Assembly: GCA_004124295.1 (NCBI GenBank)
Contig: SCKI01000004.1
Coordinates: 1 to 64,000 of the forward strand
Direction of reading: 5' to 3'
Source: Fidelibacterota bacterium
GTDB taxonomy: Bacteria; Fidelibacterota; Marinisomatia; SCGC-AAA003-L08; TS1B11
Length of the DNA: 64,000 bases
The translations under genes and the position numbers were made by a program. The notes below the pieces were generated by a model. That model did not search any database, had not been told where the DNA came from, and worked only from the letters and a program-made list of their open reading frames with translations. Each line of letters opens with the position of its first letter. Position 1 is the stretch's first letter. Of the stretch, positions 34,805-44,779 are shown one piece after another.

Positions 34805-36151
34805 CTACTCGATGCCAAACTCCTTCTGGATGTCCTCCAGCGAGACGCCCTTGGTCTCGGGCATCACCAGCAACACCCACACCAACTGGCCGATCATGCA
34901 CAGACCGTAGAAGGCGAAAATGTGCCCCCCCGACACATCGGCTATAATGGGGAAGGTCCAGGAGATGAGCGCGGCCATGAACCAGTGGGTGAAGGAGCCC
35001 AGGGCCTGGCCCCGGGCCCGGACCCGGTTGGGGAATATCTCACTGATGAAGACCCAGATCACCGCTCCCTGGCCGAAGGCATGGGAAGCGATGAATACCA
35101 GCAGGCTCGCCAGCACCACCCTGCTTCCGGCGGCGGTGAAATCGGTGCCGTAGGTGTAGAAGGCCCAGGCCGTGACCCCCAGACTGACGATATAGCCTAC
35201 CGAGCCCACCAGCATGAGCCGGCGGCGGCCGAAATGATCAATGACGGCCAGCGCCGCCATGGTAAAGATAAGGTTGGTCAGGCCCACCGCCACCGCCTGC
35301 AGCAGGGCCGACCCTTCTGCGGCCCCAGCCATCTTGAATATGTGCGGCGCGTAGTACATAAGGGCGTTGATCCCCGAGAGCTGGTTGAACATGGCAATCA
35401 TCACGGCCAGGGAGATGGGCTTCATGTACTTGCGCTGGTAGAACGGCTCCCGGAGAGTGTGGTGCTCCATATCCAGGGAGGCCTGGATGGCCTCGATTTC
35501 CTCGTCTACGCTGCCGGTGTCGGTGCCGCAACTTTCCAGCACCAGACGGGCTTCGGCAATCCGGCCCCGGGCCGCCAGCCAGCGGGGACTCAAGGGGATC
35601 CGGAACAGCAGGACGAAGAAAAGCGCCGCCGGCAGCGCCGCCACGGCGAACATCCAGCGCCACTCCAGCGGGCCGAGGTCAAGTCCGCCGATAACATAGT
35701 TGGAAATGAAAGCCAGCAGAATGCCCAGCACAATGTTGAACTGGGTCACCGCCACCAGCCGTCCGCGCTACCGGGCCGGTGAGATTTCCGCAATGTACAG
35801 GGGCGAGACCACCGATGAGCCACCAACGGCGAGGCCCCCCAGGAGCCGGAAAATGAGGAAGGCAACCCAGTTCCATGCCAGGGCGCTGCCCAGGGCCGAG
35901 ATAAAGTAGCGCGCGGCGAGGACAAACAGGACTTTGCGTCTGCCATAGGTATCGGCGGGCCGGCCCACCAGCAACGCCCCGATGACGGTTCCAATGAGGG
36001 CGCTGGCTACAGTGAAACCAAGCCAGAATGATGAAAGGTTATAGATGTCCTTTAGCCACTGGTTGGTCCCTGAGATGACGGCCGTATCGAAGCCGAACAG
36101 GAGTCCTCCCAATGCCGCGATGAGGGTTGCGTATATGAGTGCCGGTTTCAC
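34805..36151 (-). pseudogene. Sugar-porter MFS transporter interrupted by in-frame TAG
   Basis: On the minus strand one continuous frame encodes a 12-helix MFS sugar:proton symporter (XylE/GalP type): GLLFGFDTAVISGTNQWL near the N-terminus, VGRPADTYGRRKVL between TM2 and TM3, YIAEISPAR then RGRLVAVTQ, a second-half DHFGRRRLMLVGS, and PETKGVSLEDI at the C-terminus. A TAG at 35768-35770 falls exactly between SPAR and RGRL, a highly conserved motif where homologues commonly have Tyr. The two halves are otherwise in the same frame and intact. A GTG at 36151 with AGG upstream is the likely start. Either a point-mutated gene or a base-call error. Confidence 0.8.
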
Positions 36152-36312
36152 TTTGTGCCTGCGGGTGAGCCGGGCATTTATGCCTGGCGGGTTCCGGGTT
36201 ATGCGTTGATCCAACCGGGATCGGTTGGGCCGGAAACTAGGGGAGCACCGTGGCGTTCCCAAGGGTTATCTCATGACAGATGCCATGAGACCGGTGAAGC
36301 GGGTGCGCAGGG

Positions 36313-36708
36313 TCAGGGTGCGGACCGGCGGCGCCGCCGAGGCGGCGCCCAAAACATCAGCAGGGCAGTGAAGGCCGCCAGGGAAAGGTAGCTCGCGCTA
36401 AAGACCCAGCCCGGCAGGTCGTAGTAAAGCAGGTCGTAGACCAGGTTCCCAATGAAGCTCCGTTCGTAGCTGACGCCGCCGCCGCCGATCAAAAGGCGAT
36501 TCTCGAGCAGCGTCAGGGGACAGATTACGCCGGCCACCACTTCTACCGCCACGAGCCCGATGCAGCCCAGGTGAAGCCATCTGAACAGGGGATTCCGGAT
36601 CCATGGCCAGCCAAGCCAGGCGCCGCTGCAGATAAGGACAAACCCCACCCCCACGAAGGTCACATAAGCCAGGTGGATCACCACGACAAGGTCAGATACC
36701 AGGGGCAT
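36313..36708 (-). CDS. DUF2784 family membrane protein
   Basis: 131 residues with four membrane helices. Recognisable DUF2784 features are VVVIHLAYVTFVGVGFV at the N-terminus, RWLHLGCIGLVAVEVVAG, and the signature ICPLTLLEN between helices 2 and 3. Function of the family is unknown. It ends in a basic RRRRR tail at the cytoplasmic side. Stands alone, same direction as the transporter 160 bp downstream. Confidence 0.82.
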   Translation of the reverse strand: MPLVSDLVVVIHLAYVTFVGVGFVLICSGAWLGWPWIRNPLFRWLHLGCIGLVAVEVVAGVICPLTLLENRLLIGGGGVSYERSFIGNLVYDLLYYDLPGWVFSASYLSLAAFTALLMFWAPPRRRRRSAP

Positions 36709-36981
36709 CTTCCAATCCCCCCATGATAGCCATCCTGCCTCCTCACATTTGGCGCCATAGAAAAGTACACGGGATGCTCCGTCTCAGCGGTTTCATCCCG
36801 CATAATCTAAGGGCCGCAACGGAACTGTCCAAGGAATCGCGCTGGACCGGCCACATACATTCCAGACCCGGCCGGTGACGCTTCTGGCCGCCGTTTACGC
36901 AGCACGAACCGGGTGCAAGCCACCGTTGCATGCTATGGGTACGTCTTTCTAGATTCACCCTCGCCGACAGGGGAGTACGGG

Positions 36982-37152
36982 ATGGAAAAACGGACAGAGA
37001 AAGAGCGCAGGGAGTCGGAAGGCCGGCGAGGCAGCGGGGAACGGCGCAGGAGTCAGAAGCCCTACAAGAGGGAAAATCGCGAAATCCCCCGCCGGTCCGT
37101 ACCGGTTCGCCGGATTACCGATGAGCGCCGGGATGAGGACGAGCAGGAATAG
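36982..37152 (+). CDS. Small Arg/Glu-rich protein
   Basis: 56 residues, nearly all charged (EKRTEKERRESEGRRGS...DERRDEDEQE), predicted disordered. The only reason to call it is a good GGGGAG six bases upstream of ATG 36982 and an intact frame to a tandem position before the YtoQ gene. No family recognised; low-complexity composition makes a chance frame possible. Confidence 0.35.
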   Translation: MEKRTEKERRESEGRRGSGERRRSQKPYKRENREIPRRSVPVRRITDERRDEDEQE

Positions 37153-37308
37153 TCCTGCCCGGTGCTTGCCTTGAAGGGCAAATCCGGCCCATCCCGTCCA
37201 ACGCTCCCCCAACAATTCCTCCTGAGAATGGGGCAACCATCCGAGGATACCACCGTGCAGTCCGGTCGGATGCGGATGGGATATGACGAATAGGCAGGAA
37301 ACGCAAAA

Positions 37309-37749
37309 ATGGCAATTACAGTCTATCTATCGGGGGAAATCCATACCGGCTGGAGGGAGGAAATCAAGACCGGTGCGGCCGAAAATGGCCTTGATATCGT
37401 TTTCACATCTGCGGTTACCGACCATGCGGCCAGCGATGCGGCCGGGGACCATTTGGGGCCGGAAGCAGAGCCGTTCTGGCGGGACCATAAGTCTGCCAAA
37501 GTAAACGCGATCCGCACAGGCACCCTCATTGATGGGTGCGATTTGGCGGTGGTTCGCTTTGGCGAGAAGTACAAGCAGTGGAACGCAGCCTTCGACGCCG
37601 GACGTTGCGCTGCCCTGGGGAAGCCCTACGTCACGCTGCATGGCGAGGATATTATCCATGCCCTCAAGGAGGTGGACGCCGCTGCCCTGGCCTGGGCCAC
37701 AACCACCGGCCAGGTCGTTGAAATACTCAAATATGTAACCAGACCCTAG
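37309..37749 (+). CDS. YtoQ family protein (nucleoside deoxyribosyltransferase-like)
   Basis: 146 residues matching the YtoQ family: VYLSGEIHTGWREEI N-terminus, FTSAVTDHAASD, GPEAEPFWRDHKSAKVNAIRT, LIDGCDLAVVRFGEKYKQWNAAFDAG and ALGKPYVTLH. The fold is related to nucleoside 2-deoxyribosyltransferases and DNA-modification nucleotide enzymes, but the activity of YtoQ is not established. Monocistronic. Confidence 0.85.
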   Translation: MAITVYLSGEIHTGWREEIKTGAAENGLDIVFTSAVTDHAASDAAGDHLGPEAEPFWRDHKSAKVNAIRTGTLIDGCDLAVVRFGEKYKQWNAAFDAGRCAALGKPYVTLHGEDIIHALKEVDAAALAWATTTGQVVEILKYVTRP

Positions 37750-38014
37750 TCCCCGCTGTCTCCCGACAAGGCTGAGGATTACATCATAGCGACGCATACG
37801 GTTTACAGGTCGCATCCCACACACCCCCCACCTGAGGGTGCTGACCCTGCCTGTGGCAGGCCAGGAACGGGCCTCTGGGGGATTTTGGTAGAGGAGATGG
37901 CCGCGGAGTATGGCCGGCGAGTGCCAGGCTGGATTTTCCAGACCCCTGCCCGGCAAAAACTGATAAGTTCAAGCGACTTGGTATTTAAACCACCTATCAC
38001 ATGGAGGTATCCAA

Positions 38015-38491
38015 ATGCGACTGCGAGTAATGCTGTTGTCCCTTTCCACCGCCGGCCTGTTTATCATGGGCGGCTGTCAAGGGGATAAGGCCAGTGCCTA
38101 TCACGATTCGGCCTTGCTGGAAGCCATCATCGAGGACATCCGTATCGGCTGGGAACAGGGCGACGGCGCCCAGTTCTATAAGCATTTTCTCGATTGGGAT
38201 GGGGCCCGTTATTTTGAAGGCGGGGGCCAGAACACCGGCCTGAAGGACCTCGTGGAGAACCATGTGGAGCCTGAGGCCGAACTGGGGCTCAAGCTTGGCT
38301 TCACCGACATCCAGACCCACTTTGAGGGCAGTTTTGCCTGGGCGCTGGTGGATACGGAGATCAAACTGACGACCTCCGACGGGCGGGATATCCACAACAC
38401 CGGCCACGGTACCTACCTGTTCCGGCTGGTGGAGGGCTCCTGGAAAGTGGTCCATACCCAGTCTGCCAGCAGGCCGGTGAGGAGAGACTAG
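38015..38491 (+). CDS. SnoaL-like lipoprotein
   Basis: 158 residues. Lipoprotein signal peptide with lipobox MGGC (Cys21), then a DUF4440/SnoaL-3 type domain (about 28-155): LLEAIIEDIRIGWEQGDGAQFYKHF helix, GGQNTGLKDLVENHVEP, and four strands ending GSWKVVHTQSA. A lipid-anchored periplasmic or outer-membrane protein, function unknown. GGAGG lies seven bases before the ATG. It converges on the SusD gene with a shared terminator between. Confidence 0.82.
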   Translation: MRLRVMLLSLSTAGLFIMGGCQGDKASAYHDSALLEAIIEDIRIGWEQGDGAQFYKHFLDWDGARYFEGGGQNTGLKDLVENHVEPEAELGLKLGFTDIQTHFEGSFAWALVDTEIKLTTSDGRDIHNTGHGTYLFRLVEGSWKVVHTQSASRPVRRD

Positions 38492-38539
38492 CCGCCGGAG
38501 CGGCTGCCGCCGGCCAGGCCGGAATAAATCGCCCCATAG

Positions 38540-38573
38540 AAAAAGGCCACCTTCTTGCGAAGGCGGCCTTTTT
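38540..38573. terminator. Bidirectional terminator
   Basis: AAAAAGGCC-A-CCTTC / GAAGG-C-GGCCTTTTT with a 4-base loop. The A and T runs on both sides serve the convergent lipoprotein gene (plus) and the SusCD operon (minus). Confidence 0.85.
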
Positions 38574-38603
38574 ACACATATCGTCGGTTTTTATGCCGGC
38601 GTA

Positions 38604-40085
38604 TTACATACGGCTGGGGCCCCGAGTCCGCAAGTCCCACCAGACGTTTTTGCCATACATATCGTCGGTGATCCCGGCAGCGGCAGCGGCCCGGTTTGCT
38701 TCATTGTAGGCAATCTCGTCTTCGGGATAGGCGAACCGCCGGGGCAAGCCATCGCCGGGGTAGGCCGAGCCGGCCGGCTCAACCAGCGCGCTGGGGTACC
38801 CGGTGCGGCGTACTTCCGCAAAGCCTTCGGTGCCTTGGGGGAAAAGGGCGATCCACTTCTGGGTGCCCACCTGCTCCGCAGAGGGGCTGCCAGTGTACAT
38901 CACCAGCGATTCTGCCATGTAGGTGGTGGCGTCGCCACCTGACACGCCCACTTTATCCATGCTGGCAGCGATGCCTGCATCGTAGTGTTCTGCGGCTGTA
39001 CCCACTGCCCAACCGTTCAGGGCCGCCTCGGCGAGAATGAACTCGACCTCGGCATAGGACATGAACACCTGCGGCGCCGTATTCGTATAGCCGAAGTCGG
39101 TACCGATCAGCGATACATCCGATATCTGCGGGTTATTGACTGCACCGTTGGGCTGACCCACGTAGGTGTCATCTGCCACCCGGGGTTGGGCGTAGAACGG
39201 CAGACGGGGATCATTCCGGCCGGCATCCTGCAGGACGTTGATCATTGTACTGCTCATGGCGAAGTCGGTACGGGTGTAGTTGGCGGAAAACAGCGGATTC
39301 CAGTGGCTCTGGCCGGTCAGATAAACCACTTGGGCATCATCTGCATTGCTCTCGAAGATAGGCATCCCCATAGCTACGATCATTTCGATACCCGCCTTCG
39401 CCGTGGCTGCGTCCACTGCGGACATGCGCATCAAGATACGCAACGCCAGGGAGTTGGCGAACTTTTCCCACATGGCAATATCGCCACTGTAGACGATGTC
39501 ACCTCCGGCCAGGGCGTCCAAGTCATCCCCGGCGGCATCGAACAGCATGTTTGCCGCCGCCAGATCACCTAGCAGCCCGGCGTATATCGCCTGCTGTGAG
39601 TCATACACCGGCGTAGCTGTTCCGCCTTCTTGGTCGGCCGTGAGGGCCTCGGAATAGGGGATATCACCCCATAGGTCCGTGGCGGTAAGGAAGTTGTACG
39701 CCAGCAGGATGCGGGCGACCGCTTCGATGTTGGTGAAACCCTCCTCCCCCGCCTGTTTGACGACGATATCCAGGTCCTTCATCGTCAGGTAGGACACGCT
39801 CCAGAAACTGTTCATGTTTGAGGGGCGAAATGCATACCGGTCTTCGTCGATATACTGCACCTTGGCGAACATCTGGCTCCACAACGCTGTGTAGGTATGG
39901 TTCAGCCAGCCACTGAGATGCTTGGCGGTGGCAATGGTGGCATTGGTCAGGATCGTCGCCGCCGGTACGGCCACAGGCGAGTTCGGGTTAGTGTTGATGG
40001 ATTCGAATTCGTCTGTGCACCCTCCGAAGGCCAGTACAACGGCCAGCAGGGCGCCCCATTTGGCTTTAGATCTTGTGATCCTCAT
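38604..40085 (-). CDS. SusD/RagB-family nutrient-binding lipoprotein
   Basis: 493 residues. Signal peptide with lipobox AFGGC (Cys23). The rest fits the SusD-like group of surface lipoproteins: TNPNSP near the N-terminus, ARILLAYNFLTATDLWGDIPYSEAL, a TPR-like helical core with NSLALRILMRMS, and FMSYAEVEFILAEAALNGW. It forms the lid of the adjacent SusC channel and binds oligomeric substrate at the surface. AAAGGA precedes the ATG, and 26 bp separate it from the SusC gene. Substrate not predictable. Confidence 0.9.
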   Translation of the reverse strand: MRITRSKAKWGALLAVVLAFGGCTDEFESINTNPNSPVAVPAATILTNATIATAKHLSGWLNHTYTALWSQMFAKVQYIDEDRYAFRPSNMNSFWSVSYLTMKDLDIVVKQAGEEGFTNIEAVARILLAYNFLTATDLWGDIPYSEALTADQEGGTATPVYDSQQAIYAGLLGDLAAANMLFDAAGDDLDALAGGDIVYSGDIAMWEKFANSLALRILMRMSAVDAATAKAGIEMIVAMGMPIFESNADDAQVVYLTGQSHWNPLFSANYTRTDFAMSSTMINVLQDAGRNDPRLPFYAQPRVADDTYVGQPNGAVNNPQISDVSLIGTDFGYTNTAPQVFMSYAEVEFILAEAALNGWAVGTAAEHYDAGIAASMDKVGVSGGDATTYMAESLVMYTGSPSAEQVGTQKWIALFPQGTEGFAEVRRTGYPSALVEPAGSAYPGDGLPRRFAYPEDEIAYNEANRAAAAAGITDDMYGKNVWWDLRTRGPSRM

Positions 40086-40111
40086 AGTGGTATTCCTTTC
40101 CCCACCGGGTG

Positions 40112-43100
40112 TTAAAGTGTGATCCTCAAGTTGATCCCAAACTCCCGCGTCTGGGGCAGGGCGTTCATTTCGATGCCCTGATACCGGGTCGCACTGTAGG
40201 AAGTCTCCGGATCAATGTGCGGGATATTCTTGTACAGCAACAACAGGTTCTTGCCTTCGATGGACAGGGTTGCCCGGGTCAGGCCGAGACTGCGCACCAG
40301 GTTCCGCGGCAGGTCGATGCCGATGGACACGCTGCGCAGTTTGATGTAGCTGCCGTCAAATACGTTACCCTCTTTGGCGCCGTAGTGGCCCCAGCCGAAG
40401 AATGCAGCGTTACGGACCACTGTGTTCGTCACATAGGTGGTGTCCGTGCCGTTGATGACTTCCTGCACGCCGTCGAGGACGATGCCGTGCTTGCGGATGT
40501 CTTCACCGTAGGCATAGGTCGTGTCACCCGACGCGGAGACCACAACTGCCTTGCCGTAGCGCTCATCGGCGAACACGGTCTCCTTGAGGATACCAGCGTA
40601 CATGCCGAACATGTTGGTTATGGACCAGATATCGCCGCCCACCCGGGCGTCAATGAGCGCGGTTGCCGTGATCGGGCCAAAGCGGATGGTGTTGCTCATG
40701 CCGCCCACCCAGTCGGGAACCACGTTGCCGATGATCTGGCCTGCCTCGGTGGCATAGGAGCCCGAGGGATTGATGATATTCTGGCCGTCAGGAGCTCTGC
40801 GGTAGCCAGTACCAAAGAGCTGGCCGAAGGGCTGACCCGGCTCGGCGACCACATACACGCTCCAACCCGCATAGTAGAGGGTGAGGCGTTCCATATCACC
40901 GTACAGCTCATCAACGATGTTGGTGTTCCTGGCCCAGTTCACCCCGATTTCCCAGTCGAAGTTGTCGCCGCGAATGGGGTTGGCTGTCAGGGTGATCTCC
41001 AGGCCCTTGTTGCTGATTTGCCCAGCATTGATCAGCTGGCTGGAGTAACCCGAAGACCGTGAGGTGGCCAGTGCCAGAATCTGGTTGACCGTTGTGCCTG
41101 TGTAATAAGCCAGATCAAGACCGATGCGGTTGTTGAACAGTCTCAGTTCAGTACCGTACTCGATGGAAGTGGTCTCCTCAGGCTTCAGGTTCAGGTTTGG
41201 CATGCTGTTGGTGTAGCTGAGGTTGGCCGCGCCGGCCCATGAACTGCCGGCCCCGTACACGCCCTGGATCTGGTAGGGGTTCGCCGAGGAGCCCGTGCGG
41301 GCCCAACTTGCGCGAAGCTTGCCGTACAGGAACGAGGGGTCAAGCCCGAGCAGTTCACTGAACAGTACCGAAGCCGTCAGCGAAGGATAGAAGTAAGACC
41401 AGCTGTTCTCGGGCAGGGTGGACGACCAGTCATTACGGGCCGTGGCCTCAATGAACAGGAAGTTGCTGATCCCGATAGAGGCGGTCCCGTAGACGCTGTT
41501 CTCCACCAGATGCGACTCGCTCAGTCCCGTTGTGGGAACACCAGAGGCGTTGCTGACGGCGTACAGGTCGGGAACAATCAGGCCGTTGACCGTGGTGGAC
41601 TGGCCGCGATAATCCCACTGCCGGTAGTTGGCGCCGATGATAGCATTTATGCTCAGCGCATCACCCATGCTGGTGTTGAGGTTGAGCATCAGATCGGCGT
41701 TGGTCTCGTTCCGGTAGTAGTCGGTGTCCTGGAACCAGCCTGTGGGGACATCATTGGTAAACATGGCCCGGATCAGTTTGCGGTCCTCGTTGTACCAATC
41801 GGTGCCGACCCGGCCGGTCGCACTCAGCGACTTGGTGATGGCATAGTTCAGCGACATATTGCCGATGAGCCGGTCACGCAGTCTGGAATTCGTGTTCTTG
41901 TTCATAATCCAGTAGGGATTATCGTGGTAACTGGTATTCCAGCGGATAGGCGTGCCATCAGGATTCTGGTAGGTCTTCAGCTTGAGGACGTCGATCTGAC
42001 GGCCGAACCAGCTGGTCATCTGCTGCAGCGGATTGTTGCCGCTATAGCCGTTGCCCACCAGGTTGTCATTTTTGGTACGGATGTAATGTATCGAGGACTG
42101 GCCGCTCAACTTCGGCGTGATCTGAATGCTGCCGTTGAAGTTGATATTGGTCCGGTTCTGGTCCGTATTGGGGAAAACACCGGTCTCGGCCGAGTTCGTT
42201 ATGGACAGGCGGTAGCTGGTATTGCCGCCGCTGCCGCTGAACGCAATATTGTGGCTCACGCCCGAACCGGGGACGAAAAAGTCGACCACATTGTTGGGGA
42301 ACGATATCCACGGCGTGGGAATACGGTTGCCATTGGCATCCAGGGGAGAATCCCACTGGGCTACCAGGTAACCGGCATCCATGGGCGGTCCCCAGCTCTC
42401 ATCAACACCGTCATTGGTGCCGCCGTAGTTGCCGTCTAAGTACCAGAAATCGCCCACGGCACTGGTGGCGCCGTACTGGGGATCTGCCAGCAGCTCAATG
42501 CCTACCGGGCTTGGATTGCTCCCAATGGGCGAGCCCTGCCCGTAAACGTTCTGGAAATCCGGGAGCGTGGCCACCGTGGAGGTCGTGAAATGGGACTCGT
42601 AGCTGATGCCCTTGCCCACGCCGGTGCCCGCGCCGGCTACCGTGCCTGTGGCGGTCTTGGTGGTAATCAGGATGACGCCATTGGCCGCCCGGCTACCGTA
42701 GATCGCCGCAGCGTTGGGGCCTTTAAGCACCGTAATGGATTCGATATCCTGGGTATTGATATCGGCGGCGGCATTGCCCATGTCTGAAAACCCACCGTAG
42801 GTGGAGACGCCGAGGGTGGTATTGTCGATGGGAATCCCGTCAACGACGAATAAGGGCTGGTTGTCCCCCGTGAAGGAGCTGTTGCCGCGCATCACAATCC
42901 GCGTCGAAGAGCCCACCGCACCGGAAGAGGACGTCACATGCACACCGGCCACGCGGCCTGCGAGCGCATTGAGGAAGTTCGACTCGCGCACCAGACTGAT
43001 GTCCTCAGCCGAAACGTCCTGGACTGCATAGCCGATGGCTTTCTTTTGACGGGTAATACCCAAGCCAATCACCACAACTTCCTCCAAGCCGATCACGTCC

Positions 43101-43423
43101 CGGGCCATGGCAAAGTCTTGGGTTATGCTTCCGCCAATCAGCGTAATGGTCGTGGATGATTCCTTGTACCCGATATACCGGGCTACCAAGGTCACATCCT
43201 GCCCATTAACCAGATTGGAAGGGACCGTAATTCTGTACAAACCGTCGCCATCTGCGACAGCGCCCAAATTAAAGTCCGTTAAAAAGACATTTGCGCCTAG
43301 CAGCGGGTCGCCCGACTCGGCGTCTGTAACCGTGCCGGTGATAACCGCGTCCTGGCTTGTTTGCGCCGCAGCGAGCATTGGAATGATAAATAATCCCAGT
43401 GCTGCTATAATCTTTTTCAACAT
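40112..43423 (-). CDS. SusC/RagA-family TonB-linked outer-membrane transporter
   Basis: 1103 residues. Signal peptide (about 1-20), carboxypeptidase-regulatory-like beta-sandwich (about 25-110, GTVTDAESGDPLLGANVFL), plug domain (about 125-245, with LVRESNFLNALAGRVAGV, VVDGIPIDN, SITVLKGPNAAAIYGSRAANGVI), then a 22-strand barrel (about 300-1103). It imports oligosaccharide or peptide ligands using TonB energy together with the SusD protein downstream. Strong AGGGAGG ten bases upstream. Only about 113 bp from the upstream SusD gene, so part of one four-gene operon. Confidence 0.92.
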   Translation of the reverse strand: MLKKIIAALGLFIIPMLAAAQTSQDAVITGTVTDAESGDPLLGANVFLTDFNLGAVADGDGLYRITVPSNLVNGQDVTLVARYIGYKESSTTITLIGGSITQDFAMARDVIGLEEVVVIGLGITRQKKAIGYAVQDVSAEDISLVRESNFLNALAGRVAGVHVTSSSGAVGSSTRIVMRGNSSFTGDNQPLFVVDGIPIDNTTLGVSTYGGFSDMGNAAADINTQDIESITVLKGPNAAAIYGSRAANGVILITTKTATGTVAGAGTGVGKGISYESHFTTSTVATLPDFQNVYGQGSPIGSNPSPVGIELLADPQYGATSAVGDFWYLDGNYGGTNDGVDESWGPPMDAGYLVAQWDSPLDANGNRIPTPWISFPNNVVDFFVPGSGVSHNIAFSGSGGNTSYRLSITNSAETGVFPNTDQNRTNINFNGSIQITPKLSGQSSIHYIRTKNDNLVGNGYSGNNPLQQMTSWFGRQIDVLKLKTYQNPDGTPIRWNTSYHDNPYWIMNKNTNSRLRDRLIGNMSLNYAITKSLSATGRVGTDWYNEDRKLIRAMFTNDVPTGWFQDTDYYRNETNADLMLNLNTSMGDALSINAIIGANYRQWDYRGQSTTVNGLIVPDLYAVSNASGVPTTGLSESHLVENSVYGTASIGISNFLFIEATARNDWSSTLPENSWSYFYPSLTASVLFSELLGLDPSFLYGKLRASWARTGSSANPYQIQGVYGAGSSWAGAANLSYTNSMPNLNLKPEETTSIEYGTELRLFNNRIGLDLAYYTGTTVNQILALATSRSSGYSSQLINAGQISNKGLEITLTANPIRGDNFDWEIGVNWARNTNIVDELYGDMERLTLYYAGWSVYVVAEPGQPFGQLFGTGYRRAPDGQNIINPSGSYATEAGQIIGNVVPDWVGGMSNTIRFGPITATALIDARVGGDIWSITNMFGMYAGILKETVFADERYGKAVVVSASGDTTYAYGEDIRKHGIVLDGVQEVINGTDTTYVTNTVVRNAAFFGWGHYGAKEGNVFDGSYIKLRSVSIGIDLPRNLVRSLGLTRATLSIEGKNLLLLYKNIPHIDPETSYSATRYQGIEMNALPQTREFGINLRITL

Positions 43424-43535
43424 TTCTCAAACCCTCCCTTTTGTGTGTTCAAGAACAGCAGTAGCCTACTTTTTAGAATTTGGTTCTTTTAAGCGAATCC
43501 TTTCTCCGCCACTGATTTCAGCTGTCAGTCAGGTC

Positions 43536-44768
43536 CTAATCTATATTATCGTTTCTCAGCCGCTCATTTTCAGGGATCGGCATGTATTTCCACGTGCCGG
43601 CTCCCAAGTGCCAAGTCGTCATTGTGAGCTCCCCTTCGAAGCGCCGCTGGTCGACCAGCCGCAGGCCCAGGCAGAACAGCTCCTTGTCGCGTTCTTCATA
43701 GATCACGTCAAGATCGACTGCCGTCAGATCGGCAATACCGTGCGAATCGCGCACGTCGTTCACCAAGTCGAGGGGTGTGCCGGTGGCCTGTCCCCGCAGG
43801 GCCAGCTCGGCCAGCATCAGGGTGTTCTCCTGCCAGGTGATCACCGGCAGAGGTGTCGATGAAAGCGGATACTTGACCTGGTAGGAACGCAGGCTGTCCG
43901 GGATGGCATTCGACCGCAGTGTATCAATAATAACCCGGCTGGCCTCGTTTGCATCGGCTGTGACATAGTCGATAAACCGGTTAGCCACCACAAACTGGGT
44001 CCGGCCCTTGCCGGCCTGCTGGTAGTAGTAGTTGGTCGATACAGAGGAGTACTCACTTTCGAGGCCATCCATTCCGTCTGACAAGCCCAGCATGGCCGCG
44101 GTGGCCGCACTGGCATAGTTGCCGTTAAACAGGTGGGCCCGGGCAATCAGCGAGTTTATGGAGGCGATTACGTTGGCATCCGTCGTGTGCGCCAGCGATG
44201 CCGTCCACAGAGTGATGGCCGATGCGTACAGATCAGCTGAGGGGATAAAGGGTCCCCCATCAATGACACCGCCCCCGACCGTCTCCGACAGACCGAAGTT
44301 GGCGGCATAGAAGTAGCGCGCCATAGCGCCGGAGAACTTGCCCACGAACAACGCATCAACCACTTCCTCGGCGCCGGCGTCAAGGGCCGCCGCCCTTTCC
44401 ACTAGGTTGTCGGCGAAGAAGCGCAGTTCACCCAGTCTTCTGAATCCGCCGTCCACAGAGTTGTTATCCAGGTCGATGAGACCCATGTCCAGCTGTTCAA
44501 AAGTGGGGAAGGTGGCGCTGTTAACCGACTGGTCGAATTCGAACAGATCCGATAGACCGTCCGACAGGACCCCCAGAAAATCGTGGGTGTCGGCAAATCT
44601 CACCCGGACCCCGTTGGAGAGGAAGGGCAGGTTGGCTTCCTCATCGAGCAGATCATCCTCAACCACATTGATGAGGGGATCCACTCCTTGAACGTACTCG
44701 TCGCAGGCCCCCAGAAACAGGAGGCCAGAGATCGCGAAAGGCAGAATAAAGAATCTTGACTTTCTCAT
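43536..44768 (-). CDS. SusD/RagB-family nutrient-binding lipoprotein
   Basis: 410 residues from ATG 44768, which has a perfect AAAGGAGG six bases upstream; the longer frame is discarded. Lipobox FLGAC (Cys20). Helical SusD-type body with SLIARAHLFNGNYASAATAAMLGL, NTLMLAELALRGQ and YEERDKELFCLGLRLVDQRRF near the C-terminus. Shorter than typical SusD (about 500-550). Starts 11 bp after the SusC gene at 44780-47755 and pairs with it. Confidence 0.87.
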   Translation of the reverse strand: MRKSRFFILPFAISGLLFLGACDEYVQGVDPLINVVEDDLLDEEANLPFLSNGVRVRFADTHDFLGVLSDGLSDLFEFDQSVNSATFPTFEQLDMGLIDLDNNSVDGGFRRLGELRFFADNLVERAAALDAGAEEVVDALFVGKFSGAMARYFYAANFGLSETVGGGVIDGGPFIPSADLYASAITLWTASLAHTTDANVIASINSLIARAHLFNGNYASAATAAMLGLSDGMDGLESEYSSVSTNYYYQQAGKGRTQFVVANRFIDYVTADANEASRVIIDTLRSNAIPDSLRSYQVKYPLSSTPLPVITWQENTLMLAELALRGQATGTPLDLVNDVRDSHGIADLTAVDLDVIYEERDKELFCLGLRLVDQRRFEGELTMTTWHLGAGTWKYMPIPENERLRNDNID

Positions 44769-44779
44769 GATAGCCTCCT

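Noticed and set aside
36982..37152. Treating the Arg/Glu-rich small frame as certainly coding
   Set aside because: Kept only as a low-confidence entry, since its composition is low-complexity and only the ribosome-binding site supports it.
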